Below, piece after piece: positions 26,170 to 33,701 of a stretch of DNA of 50,848 nt (its first letter is position 1; the number at the start of each line of letters is the position of its first letter). Both the position numbers and the translations under genes were made by a program. Source of the DNA: an uncultured Bacteroidota bacterium (GTDB taxonomy: Bacteria > Bacteroidota > Bacteroidia > Flavobacteriales > Flavobacteriaceae). The notes beneath the pieces were generated by a model. The model saw nothing but the letters and a program-made list of their open reading frames with translations, did no database searches and was not told where the DNA came from. The stretch lies in assembly GCA_902618245.1 (NCBI GenBank), contig CACMZR010000001.1, positions 277,507-328,354 on the forward strand. The letters are read 5' to 3'.

Positions 26170-27657
26170 ATGTATTATATAGGCTATGACATAGGAAGCT
26201 CATCTGTAAAAGTTGCTTTAGTAGATGAAAAAACAAAGAAATCAATCGCTGTAGTTTCTGAACCTAAAAATGAAATGGTGATTAAAGCAGGCAAATTTAA
26301 TTGGGCCGAGCAAGACCCTAATATTTGGTGGGATTGTATTTGCACGGCAACAAAACGAATCTTATATGAAAATAAAATTTCGTCAAAGGATATTCTTGCG
26401 ATCGGTATTTCATATCAAATGCATGGATTGGTTATAGTAGACAATAAAGGTCAACTTTTAAGAGATTCAATTATATGGTGTGACAGTAGAGCCATTGAAA
26501 TTGGGAATTTGGCAGCAAAGCAAATAGGTGAAAGTAAATACGGTAAACAATTATTAAATTCACCTGGAAATTTTACTGCGTCAAAACTAAAATGGGTAAA
26601 AGACAATGAAGAAAAATTATATGAGAAAGTGTCAAACTTCATGTTGCCCGGAGATTTTATAGCTTATAAGTTGACTGGTGAAATTAACACAACCACTAAC
26701 GGTATATCAGAAGCAATTTTATGGGATTATAAAGAAAAAAAAGTAGCAAATTGGCTGCTTGAATTTCTTGATTTAGATACCAGTTTAACTCCATCTTTAG
26801 TTAGTAACTTTCAAAACCAAGGATTTGTAACTGATGTAGCAGCAAAAGCTACTGGTTTACCAATTGGAATTCCAATTAGATATCGTGCTGGAGATCAACC
26901 AAACAATGCACTTTCTTTAAATGTTCTAAAACCAGGAGAAGTTGCTGCAACTGGTGGCACATCTGGTGTTATTTTTTCAGTTAGTGATAAAATTGATTCT
27001 AAAGAATTTTCAAGATTAAATCATTTTGCTCACGTAAATTATACGCCAGAACAACCAAGAATCGGAACCCTTTTATGCATTAATGGAGCTGGTATTTTTT
27101 ACAGTTGGTTAAAAAAATTGACCAAAATTGATGATTTTACTACTATGAACAACTTGGCAAGTAAAATTAAAATTGGAAGTAATGGACTTGTCAATTTACC
27201 CTTTGGTAATGGAGCTGAGCGAATGTTAAATAATCAAAATTTAGGCGCCCATCTGAGCGATCTAAACTTAAATTTGCATAATGATTCCCATCTTTGTAGA
27301 GCAACTTTAGAGGGTATAGCCTTTGCTTTTTTTTATGGAATGAAAATAATGAATAAGGATGGTCTGAATACAGAATTAATTAGAGCTGGAAATGATAATA
27401 TTTTTCAATCAGAAGTTTTCACTTCTACTTTTTCTTCATTAATAGGTAGGCCAGTTGAAATATATAATACTACAGGAGCAGTTGGAGCTGCTAGGGCGTC
27501 AAGTCTTGATATAAGTTCTATGGAAGAGTTAAGCACCTCCTTAGGTAACAATGACAAAATCAAAATTATAGAACCCCATATCAAAAATGAAGAGTATAAA
27601 ATAGCTTATGATAAATGGGAAAAAATCTTAAATAATAAATTAAATACAAATCAATGA
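26170..27657 (+). CDS. xylB: Xylulokinase
   Basis: A 495-residue FGGY-family carbohydrate kinase that phosphorylates D-xylulose after xylose isomerisation. Seen: MYYIGYDIGSSSVKVALVDE (phosphate-1 loop), WWDCICTATKRIL, ISYQMHGLVIVDNKGQLLRDSIIWCDSRA (catalytic region, with MHG and the substrate Asp), GDFIAYKLTGEI, RAGDQPNNALSLNVLKPGEVAATGGTSGVI (adenosine loop), and IRAGNDNIFQSEVF near the C-terminus. The length is standard. The stop overlaps the xylA start (ATGATAA), so the two genes form a coupled operon. Upstream lies a 15-bp palindrome. Confidence 0.95.
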   Translation: MYYIGYDIGSSSVKVALVDEKTKKSIAVVSEPKNEMVIKAGKFNWAEQDPNIWWDCICTATKRILYENKISSKDILAIGISYQMHGLVIVDNKGQLLRDSIIWCDSRAIEIGNLAAKQIGESKYGKQLLNSPGNFTASKLKWVKDNEEKLYEKVSNFMLPGDFIAYKLTGEINTTTNGISEAILWDYKEKKVANWLLEFLDLDTSLTPSLVSNFQNQGFVTDVAAKATGLPIGIPIRYRAGDQPNNALSLNVLKPGEVAATGGTSGVIFSVSDKIDSKEFSRLNHFAHVNYTPEQPRIGTLLCINGAGIFYSWLKKLTKIDDFTTMNNLASKIKIGSNGLVNLPFGNGAERMLNNQNLGAHLSDLNLNLHNDSHLCRATLEGIAFAFFYGMKIMNKDGLNTELIRAGNDNIFQSEVFTSTFSSLIGRPVEIYNTTGAVGAARASSLDISSMEELSTSLGNNDKIKIIEPHIKNEEYKIAYDKWEKILNNKLNTNQ

Positions 27658-28979
27658 TAACTACAGGCGATAAAGAATTTTATAAAGGAGTTAGCAAAAT
27701 CAATTATGAGGGAAAAGAATCTGATAATCCGTTTGCTTACAAATACTATAATCCAGATCAATTAGTAATGGGCAAGACAATGCGGGAGCATTTTAAGTTT
27801 GCTATTGCTTACTGGCATAGCTTCTGTGGACAGGGAGCAGATCCATTTGGCCCTGGAACTCAAAAATTTCCATGGGATCAATCAAATGATCCATTGCAAA
27901 GAGCACGTGATAAAGCAGATGCAGCATTTGAATTAATTACAAAGTTAGGTTTTGATTATTTCTGCTTCCATGATGTAGATTTAGTAGACGAAGCAGACAA
28001 TTTGATTGAAACTGAGAAGCGTTTACATAAAGTTGCTGATTATATTTCTCAAAAGAAAAAGGATTCAGGTGTAAAGGTCCTTTGGGGAACTGCAAACTGC
28101 TTTTCTAATCCAATTTATATGAACGGAGCAGCAACGAATCCAGATTTTGAAGTTGTAGCTCGTGCAGGTGCTCAAATTAAAATGGCATTAGATTTAACTA
28201 TTACACTTGGTGGAGAAAATTATGTTTTTTGGGGTGGAAGGGAAGGATACATGTCTTTACTAAATACAGACATTAACAGAGAGTTAGATCATATGGCTAA
28301 AATGTTGTCAATGGCAAGAGATTATGCTCGTGGTCAGGGATTTAAGGGAACCTTTTTTATAGAGCCCAAACCGATGGAACCCATGAAACATCAGTACGAT
28401 TTTGATGCAGCAACAGCCATTGGTTTTTTAAGAGCGTATGGACTAGAGAAAGATTTCAAGTTAAATATCGAGGTAAACCATGCAACATTAGCTCAGCACT
28501 CATTTGAACACGAATTAGCTATAGCAGCACATTCTGGGATGCTAGGAAGTATTGATGCTAATAGAGGAGATAATCAAAATGGATGGGATACTGACCAATT
28601 TCCTGTGAATATTTATGAGGTTACAGAAGCAATGCTCGTTTTTTTACAATCTGGAGGCTTACAAGGGGGAGGAATAAATTTTGATGCAAAAATTAGAAGA
28701 AATTCTACAGATTTAGATGATATTTTTCATGCTCACATCGGTGGTGCTGACACTTTTGCTAGGGCAATTCTAACTGCAGAGAAAATACTTACTCAATCAG
28801 AATTTCCTAGGCTTAGAAAAGATCGTTATAATTCTTTTGATAGTGGCAACGGTAAACAATTTGAGAATGGAAAATTAAGTTTAGAGAATTTATCAGAAAT
28901 TGCATTCAACTCTAAATCTCCAAAACAGGTAAGTGGAAAGCAGGAACTTTTTGAAAATATAATTAATCAATTTATATAG
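27654..28979 (+). CDS. xylA: Xylose isomerase
   Basis: A 441-residue class II xylose isomerase that converts D-xylose to D-xylulose in the cytosol. Seen: AIAYWHSFCGQGADPFGPGT, FDYFCFHDVDLVDEA (catalytic His/Asp), VLWGTANCFSNP, ENYVFWGGREGYMSLLNTD, FFIEPKPMEPMKHQYDFD (metal-binding Glu and substrate Lys), LNIEVNHATLAQHSFEHEL, SIDANRGD and INFDAKIRRNSTDLDD. The length matches the longer isomerases of Bacteroidetes and plants. The start overlaps the xylB stop by four bases. No xylose transporter gene accompanies it in the window, so uptake must be encoded elsewhere. Confidence 0.97.
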   Translation: MITTGDKEFYKGVSKINYEGKESDNPFAYKYYNPDQLVMGKTMREHFKFAIAYWHSFCGQGADPFGPGTQKFPWDQSNDPLQRARDKADAAFELITKLGFDYFCFHDVDLVDEADNLIETEKRLHKVADYISQKKKDSGVKVLWGTANCFSNPIYMNGAATNPDFEVVARAGAQIKMALDLTITLGGENYVFWGGREGYMSLLNTDINRELDHMAKMLSMARDYARGQGFKGTFFIEPKPMEPMKHQYDFDAATAIGFLRAYGLEKDFKLNIEVNHATLAQHSFEHELAIAAHSGMLGSIDANRGDNQNGWDTDQFPVNIYEVTEAMLVFLQSGGLQGGGINFDAKIRRNSTDLDDIFHAHIGGADTFARAILTAEKILTQSEFPRLRKDRYNSFDSGNGKQFENGKLSLENLSEIAFNSKSPKQVSGKQELFENIINQFI

Positions 28980-28985
28980 TATTTA

Positions 28986-29999
28986 ATGCTACGCCTAGTA
29001 ATATTAACCTCAATTTTATTTTTTGGATGTAATCAAGATAAAGTTGAAAGTAACATGATCAAAAAAGAAGGAATGGTATTGATTCCCTCAGGGAGTTTTT
29101 TAATGGGTAGTGAAGAAAAATTTTCAAGAAAAGATGAATCTCCAAAGCACCTTGTTTATGTTGATTCTTTTTGGATCGATCAAACTGAGGTCACCAATAG
29201 TCAATTTACACGATTCGTTGAAGCAACAGGCTACGTAACTACAGCAGAGATCCCCCCCAAGTGGGAAGATATTAAAAAGGAACTCCCACCCAATACCCCA
29301 AGACCAGATGATTCTCTTTTTAAACCAGCGTCATTAATATTTACTTCTTCACAAGGCCCTGTAAATTTAAATTTACACAATCAGTGGTGGAAGTGGCAAC
29401 CCGGGGCAAATTGGAAACATCCTATGGGTCCAGATAGTAATATAGAAGGGAAAGGTGACCATCCTGTTGTTCATATATCCTGGTATGATGCAATTGCCTA
29501 TGCTAAGTGGGTAGGGAAAAGATTACCAACAGAGGCTGAGTGGGAATGGGCTGCTCGAGGAGGTAGAAAAAATTCAATTTACCCATGGGGTAATGAAGAT
29601 TTGAATTCTGGATCACCAAAATTAAATTCATGGGAGGGAAGTTTCCCTTATTTTAATGAACAAAGAGATAATTTCTTTTATACTGCTCCAGTTGGATCAT
29701 TTGAACCAAATTCTTTTGAGCTTTATGACATGGCTGGGAATGTATGGGAATGGTGTTCAGATTGGTATGATTTTAATTATTATTCGAAAATCAAAGATCA
29801 GAAGTCATCAAATCCAAAAGGGCCTGAGAAACCTCATGATCCATACCAACCCTATCTGAAACAAAAAGTAATGAGAGGAGGATCTTTTTTATGTAATGAT
29901 TCTTATTGCTCTGGATATAGGGTTTCAGCTAGAATGAAATCATCACCAGATACAGGACTCCAACATACTGGATTTAGATTGGTTAAAGACTTTAATTAA
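28986..29999 (+). CDS. Formylglycine-generating-enzyme/SUMF1-family lipoprotein
   Basis: 337 residues with a short lipoprotein signal (LRLVILTSILFFGC). The FGE-sulfatase domain covers almost the whole mature protein: GMVLIPSGSFLMGSE, DSFWIDQTEVTNSQFTRFVEATGY, HPVVHISWYDAIAYAKWVGKRLPTEAEWEWAARGG, YDMAGNVWEWCSDWY and the C-terminal GGSFLCNDSYCSGYRVSAR...TGFR. Cys303 and Cys308 have the five-residue spacing of the copper-binding catalytic pair of true formylglycine-generating enzymes, so activity on sulfatases is plausible. The lipid anchor is unusual for that role, and no sulfatase is encoded in this window. It follows xylA by 6 bases and ends the operon at a strong terminator. Confidence 0.88.
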   Translation: MLRLVILTSILFFGCNQDKVESNMIKKEGMVLIPSGSFLMGSEEKFSRKDESPKHLVYVDSFWIDQTEVTNSQFTRFVEATGYVTTAEIPPKWEDIKKELPPNTPRPDDSLFKPASLIFTSSQGPVNLNLHNQWWKWQPGANWKHPMGPDSNIEGKGDHPVVHISWYDAIAYAKWVGKRLPTEAEWEWAARGGRKNSIYPWGNEDLNSGSPKLNSWEGSFPYFNEQRDNFFYTAPVGSFEPNSFELYDMAGNVWEWCSDWYDFNYYSKIKDQKSSNPKGPEKPHDPYQPYLKQKVMRGGSFLCNDSYCSGYRVSARMKSSPDTGLQHTGFRLVKDFN

Positions 30000-30016
30000 A
30001 ATTAATGAAATTTAAG

Positions 30017-30043
30017 AAAAAAATGACACAGTGTCATTTTTTT
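30017..30043. terminator. Bidirectional rho-independent terminator (xylBA-SUMF1 / etfBA)
   Basis: A perfect inverted repeat: seven A, TGACAC, a single central A, GTGTCA, seven T. It sits 17 bases after the SUMF1-family gene and ends 29 bases before etfB. The stem TGACA/TGTCA with a CAG loop and flanking A/T runs would terminate in both directions. Confidence 0.8.
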
Positions 30044-30072
30044 AACTACATTAGATTAAAATTGTTTTTAGA

Positions 30073-30819
30073 TTGAATATTCTTGTTTGCATCAGTTGTG
30101 TTCCAGATACAACTTCAAAGATTAATTTCAAAGAAGGTAATTCTTCTTTTGATTCTCAGGGTGTTCAATTTGTAATCAATCCAAATGATGAATTCGGATT
30201 GACGCGTGCAATATGGCTTCAGCAAAAATCAGGGGCAAAAGTTACAGTCGTAACAGTCGGTGATGAAAGCTGTGATCCTATTTTAAGAAAATGCCTTGCT
30301 ATTGGGGCTGACCAAGCAATTCGAGTTAATATTCACGCAAAAGATGGTTTTCAGGTAGCATCAGTTTTATCTAGCATTTGTAAGGATAAAAATTACGATC
30401 TTATTATTACAGGAAGAGAATCAATTGATTATAATGGAGGTATGGTAGGAGGTATGCTTGCTACATTTTGTAAGATGCCTTACTTAGCAAATTGTATTTA
30501 TTTAGAAATAGACGGAAATAATGTTGATTTGCAGAGGGAAATAGACGGCGGTAAAGAAAGTCTAAAGGCTCACTTACCAGTTGTTATTGGTGCTCAAAAA
30601 GGATTGGTTGAAGAGAAAGATCTTATAATACCAAACATGCGAGGAATAATGCAAGCGCGTCAAAAACCACTAGAAGTAATATCTCCAAATGAAATTAAAC
30701 CAGCAACTGAAATTTTAACCTATAAAAAACCGGATGAAAAAGGTCCAGTTAAACTCGTCGATTCAGATAATATTGATGAATTAATTAAGTTACTAGAAAA
30801 TGAAGCTAAAGTTTTATAA
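30073..30819 (+). CDS. etfB: Electron transfer flavoprotein beta subunit
   Basis: A 248-residue ETF beta subunit that, with EtfA, accepts electrons from acyl-CoA and other dehydrogenases. Seen: NILVCISCVPDTTSKINF, INPNDEFGLTRAIWL, VTVVTVGDESCDPILRKCLAIGADQAIRV, YDLIITGRESIDYNGGMVGGMLA (AMP/FAD-contact region), and IVQ-type loop IIPNMRGIMQARQKPL. The length is normal. No ATG is available; the start is a TTG at 30073 that gives the expected N-terminus. It lies just after a bidirectional terminator, so etfBA is a separate transcription unit; etfA follows 10 bases later. Confidence 0.96.
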   Translation: MNILVCISCVPDTTSKINFKEGNSSFDSQGVQFVINPNDEFGLTRAIWLQQKSGAKVTVVTVGDESCDPILRKCLAIGADQAIRVNIHAKDGFQVASVLSSICKDKNYDLIITGRESIDYNGGMVGGMLATFCKMPYLANCIYLEIDGNNVDLQREIDGGKESLKAHLPVVIGAQKGLVEEKDLIIPNMRGIMQARQKPLEVISPNEIKPATEILTYKKPDEKGPVKLVDSDNIDELIKLLENEAKVL

Positions 30820-30828
30820 AGCAAAAAA

Positions 30829-31782
30829 ATGAAAATACTTGCATTTATTGAATCACAAGACGGAAAAATAAAAAAAACAGGTTTAGAAATAGCTTCTTAC
30901 GCTAGAGCAATAGCTGATGCTAAAGGTTTTGAGTTCGTTGGTGTAGGATTCAATATTAACAATAGCAAAATACTTGGGTCTTATGGAGTTGATAAATTTT
31001 ATAATATAGAAACAAAAGAGGATAATTTTTTTGATGTAGAAAGTTATAGTGATAGTATTTCCCAACTAATAGAAAAGGAAAAAGCAAGCATAATTATAGT
31101 AAGCTCAACTGCTGATGGAAGATATTTAGGACCGATTTTATCTGTTAAAATTAATTCAGCCTATATCTCAAATGTAGTTGGATTACCGACAAAATATGAC
31201 CCTATTCAAGTTAAATGCTCTTGTTTTACAAATAAGGCATATAATGAGAATAAAAGTTTAAAAGACCGTGTAATTTTATCTCTTTCATCCAATTCTTTTG
31301 GATTAAAAGAACAAAATAAAACTTGTGAATATTTAAAAGGCACATATCTATCATCAACTAAAAGTTTAAAAGTAACTGAGGTAGATAGATTAAAAGGTGA
31401 AGTCACTATTGCAGACGCAGATATTGTTGTTTCAGGCGGACGTGGATTAAAAGGACCAGAAAACTGGAATCTTATTGAAGACTTGGCTGACGTTCTAGGG
31501 GCAGCTACTGCTTGTTCTAAACCTGTATCTGATATGGGATGGAGACCTCATAGTGAACACGTAGGTCAAACTGGTAAGCCGGTTGCTTCGAATTTATATA
31601 TAGCAATTGGGGTTTCAGGGGCAATACAGCATTTAGCTGGTATTAATTCTTCAAAAGTCAAGGTTGTAATTAATAATGACCCGGAAGCACCTTTTTTTAA
31701 AGCAGCAGATTACGGTATTGTTGGGGATGCATTTGAGATAGTTCCTAAATTGACTGAAAAACTTAAAGCCCGAAAGCTTTAA
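30829..31782 (+). CDS. etfA: Electron transfer flavoprotein alpha subunit
   Basis: A 317-residue ETF alpha subunit carrying the FAD. The N-terminal half is the adenine-nucleotide-alpha-hydrolase-like domain (MKILAFIESQDGKIKKTGLEI). The C-terminal FAD domain shows SGGRGLKGPENWNLIEDLADVLGAATACSKPVSDMGWRPHSEHVGQTGKPV, then LYIAIGVSGAIQHLAGINSSKVKVVINNDPEAPFFKAADYGIVGD, the textbook ETF-alpha signature. It passes electrons to the quinone pool through ETF:quinone oxidoreductase, which is not encoded in this window. It is coupled to etfB by a 10-base gap. Confidence 0.96.
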   Translation: MKILAFIESQDGKIKKTGLEIASYARAIADAKGFEFVGVGFNINNSKILGSYGVDKFYNIETKEDNFFDVESYSDSISQLIEKEKASIIIVSSTADGRYLGPILSVKINSAYISNVVGLPTKYDPIQVKCSCFTNKAYNENKSLKDRVILSLSSNSFGLKEQNKTCEYLKGTYLSSTKSLKVTEVDRLKGEVTIADADIVVSGGRGLKGPENWNLIEDLADVLGAATACSKPVSDMGWRPHSEHVGQTGKPVASNLYIAIGVSGAIQHLAGINSSKVKVVINNDPEAPFFKAADYGIVGDAFEIVPKLTEKLKARKL

Positions 31783-31865
31783 ACTTTAATTTTGTTTAAA
31801 TCTTTACCTGAACTAACATTTAAGATTTTTAAAGAATTCATTACTTTTATAAAAATATCTGAATA

Positions 31866-32591
31866 ATGACTCATAGACTAATTATTCTCTTATCTATTGC
31901 ATTTGTAAGTTGTAAACAAATTCCCAAAGAAAGTAATAAAGAAACTTCAAAGGAGTCAGAGCCTAGCTGGCTGCTTCTATCACAAGAGGATAGCTTCAGG
32001 GGCTGGCATATTTACCAGAATGATGATGGTGGAAAAAGCGGGTGGGCTGTTGAGAATGGAGTTTTTACTTTCAATGAGAGTGATGCATCCGGTGAGGGAA
32101 ATAAAAGTTTACTAACAGATGAAGTCTTTGAAAGTTTTGAGATTAAGTTTGAGTGGAAAGTATCACCAGGTTCGAATAGTGGTTTTATATGGGGAGTAAG
32201 TGAAGACAAAATGTATGAACATCCACATGAAACAGGTCCTGAAATTCAAATAATTGATACAGATTATTACGGTGATGATCCCGACCATCAAAAACATACT
32301 GTGGGTGCACTTTATGATATGATCCCACCAAGTACAAAACCATCAAAAAAAGCTGGTGAGTGGAATAAGTATCATATTATAGTAGACCACAATAAGAACA
32401 AAGGAACTGTTTTTCTTAATGGAATAATTGTAAACAGCTTTCCATTAACCGGCCCAGAATGGGATTCAATGGTCGAAAACAGTAAGTTCAGAGACATGTC
32501 AGGCTTTGGGAAATACAAAAAAGGTCATATTACTCTTCAAGATCATCCAGGTATAATCTCATATAAAAATATTAAAATAAAAAGATTGTAG
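31866..32591 (+). CDS. DUF1080 (3-keto-disaccharide hydrolase-like) lipoprotein
   Basis: 241 residues with lipoprotein signal (RLIILLSIAFVSCKQ, lipobox VSC). The mature protein is one DUF1080 beta-sandwich of the concanavalin-like fold: SFRGWHIYQNDDGGKSGWAVENGVF, FEIKFEWKVSPGSNSGFIWGVSE, GPEIQIIDTDYYGDDPDHQKHTVGALYDMIPPS, EWNKYHIIVDHNKNKGTVFLNGIIV and a final ITLQDHPGIISYKNIKI. DUF1080 proteins are often periplasmic and linked to 3-keto-glycoside breakdown; that role is family knowledge, not shown here. It follows etfA by 83 bases, which include a TAATTTTG box at 31787-31794 that could be a promoter. Confidence 0.88.
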   Translation: MTHRLIILLSIAFVSCKQIPKESNKETSKESEPSWLLLSQEDSFRGWHIYQNDDGGKSGWAVENGVFTFNESDASGEGNKSLLTDEVFESFEIKFEWKVSPGSNSGFIWGVSEDKMYEHPHETGPEIQIIDTDYYGDDPDHQKHTVGALYDMIPPSTKPSKKAGEWNKYHIIVDHNKNKGTVFLNGIIVNSFPLTGPEWDSMVENSKFRDMSGFGKYKKGHITLQDHPGIISYKNIKIKRL

Positions 32592-32592
32592 T

Positions 32593-32940
32593 CTGAAAAC
32601 AAAGAATCCTAATATCAGTCAGCTCTATTCTTTAATTTCAATTTTTTTAGTAGTAATGTTTTTGACCCCTATGGGTTTAAAACTGGAACACACATTTAGC
32701 TACCACTCAGATAATATTGAATGTTTTCATGATCAGACTCATATTCATAATTATAATAAGCATAATGATTTTCTAGATGTTTACTATCAGCCTTTGGTTG
32801 AATATCATTTTAATGGTGAAATAATTTCAAATAATGCTCAAACATTATTTGAATACATATTTAATAATACTTCTATTTACAATAGATTAAGTATCAATAA
32901 TCTTAAAGATAGAGGTCCACCGAATTTTTTGTTTCGGTAA
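32593..32940 (+). CDS. Small His-rich exported protein, candidate metal-binding
   Basis: The ATG at 32656 gives 94 residues, but the same frame stays open upstream to a CTG at 32593, two bases after the DUF1080 stop. The added codons complete a good signal sequence (LKTKNPNISQLYSLISIFLVV, then the Met of the ATG). The longer form (115 residues) is listed; the start is inferred. The mature part begins LEHTFSYHSDNIECFHDQTHIHNYNKH, with seven His and one Cys in about 26 residues, and ends RGPPNFLFR. I recall short Bacteroidetes proteins with an N-terminal His-rich part and a C-terminal R-G/A-P-P motif next to metal-uptake receptors. No catalytic motif. It is followed 36 bases later by the tiny Asp/His-rich lipoprotein. 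Confidence 0.6.
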   Translation: MKTKNPNISQLYSLISIFLVVMFLTPMGLKLEHTFSYHSDNIECFHDQTHIHNYNKHNDFLDVYYQPLVEYHFNGEIISNNAQTLFEYIFNNTSIYNRLSINNLKDRGPPNFLFR

Positions 32941-32976
32941 TTATTAAATATTAACTAACAATTAAAACTTTTTAAA

Positions 32977-33111
32977 ATGAAAAAATACTTATTATTATTA
33001 TTCGCTTTTGCATCTTTCGCTGTTATTTCATGTGAAGACGATGATCATGACGACGATGACGGACACGATCATTCTGCCTTAGTAGAAGGTTCTTCAGCTA
33101 ACATTGCTTAA
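32977..33111 (+). CDS. 44-residue Asp/His-rich lipoprotein
   Basis: A small ORF below the usual length cutoff. It has a textbook lipoprotein signal (MKKYLLLLFAFASFAVISC, Cys19), then a mature peptide of only 26 residues starting CEDDDHDDDDGHDHSALVEG, with eight Asp and three His. Such a peptide would sit on the outer-membrane inner face as a tethered metal ligand. The ATG follows an A-rich leader (TTTTTAAA), and a strong terminator begins 33 bases after the stop, which supports a real transcription unit. Its neighbours are the His-rich protein and the Fur/Zur-type regulator. The metal-binding role is inference from composition. Confidence 0.65.
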   Translation: MKKYLLLLFAFASFAVISCEDDDHDDDDGHDHSALVEGSSANIA

Positions 33112-33143
33112 GTAAAAACAGCTATTTAACGATAATAGTGATT

Positions 33144-33177
33144 TTGGCCTTGCACATTTGTGTAAGGCCAATTTTTT
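33144..33177 (+). terminator. Strong rho-independent terminator
   Basis: TTGGCCTTGCAC and GTGTAAGGCCAA form a 12-bp stem (one G-U pair) around the loop ATTT, followed by six T residues. It ends the transcript carrying the small His-rich and Asp/His-rich genes and lies between them and the convergent Fur-family gene. Confidence 0.88.
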
Positions 33178-33216
33178 ATATAAAATCTAAATGACGTTAG
33201 TTATGAAAAATTTTAA

Positions 33217-33606
33217 TTAATTACATAATTCGCATCTTCCTTGAATCAATAATTGCGATACATTAACCTTTTTATCAGTTACTTTTGGTAATTTCATCTC
33301 TACGTTCAGGCGATCTATTTTACCACAATTAAGACATTGAAAATGTGGGCGAAATTTATTTAAGATTGATTCAGAATTGCTATTACAACACCCATCACAT
33401 TTTGCATACCACTTTAGTCCATTTTTCCCAAAAAATGAATGTAATATAGAGTCGTCTTCTAACTTGTTGAGTATACGATAAATAGTTGTTTTGTTCATTT
33501 TATCTCCTAAACGACTTATAAGATCTACAACTGTGATAGCGCTTATTTCATTATTGAATTCCTTTAACAAGATATTAAGTGATGAAGTTTTTCTATGTAT
33601 GCCCAC
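33217..33606 (-). CDS. Fur-family transcriptional regulator (Zur-like)
   Basis: 129 residues with the Fur architecture: an N-terminal winged helix (SAITVVDLISRLGDKMNKTTIYRILNKLEDDSILHSF, where KTTIYRIL is the recognition helix) and a C-terminal dimerisation domain with two Cys pairs, FQCLNCGK and GRCELCN, which normally hold a structural zinc. HxH-type residues (RPHFQC) supply sensing ligands. The start is a GTG at 33606 giving MGIHRKTSS; the nearby ATG is out of frame. It is divergent from a lipoprotein and TonB-receptor operon whose promoter carries a perfect palindrome, the expected target. The metal is not proved; zinc is inferred from the receptor type. Confidence 0.88.
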   Translation of the reverse strand: MGIHRKTSSLNILLKEFNNEISAITVVDLISRLGDKMNKTTIYRILNKLEDDSILHSFFGKNGLKWYAKCDGCCNSNSESILNKFRPHFQCLNCGKIDRLNVEMKLPKVTDKKVNVSQLLIQGRCELCN

Positions 33607-33652
33607 ATGACAAATTTATTTATTTTTTTTTCCCTCAAAAAAAAAAAGTACT

Positions 33653-33673
33653 TATTTTTGCAACTGAGTTGCA
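33653..33673 (+). promoter_or_regulatory. Candidate Zur/Fur operator overlapping a -7 box
   Basis: TATTTTTG (33653-33660) fits the TAnnTTTG -7 consensus. The palindrome TGCAACTGAGTTGCA (33659-33673; 7 bp, central G, 7 bp, perfect) overlaps its last bases and the expected transcription start. A dimeric repressor bound there would block the lipoprotein-TonB receptor operon starting at 33702. The site is 53 bases from the start of the divergent regulator gene, so it could also control that gene. Confidence 0.72.
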
Positions 33674-33701
33674 TTAATTTAATCCATTTAAAAAATATAA
33701 T

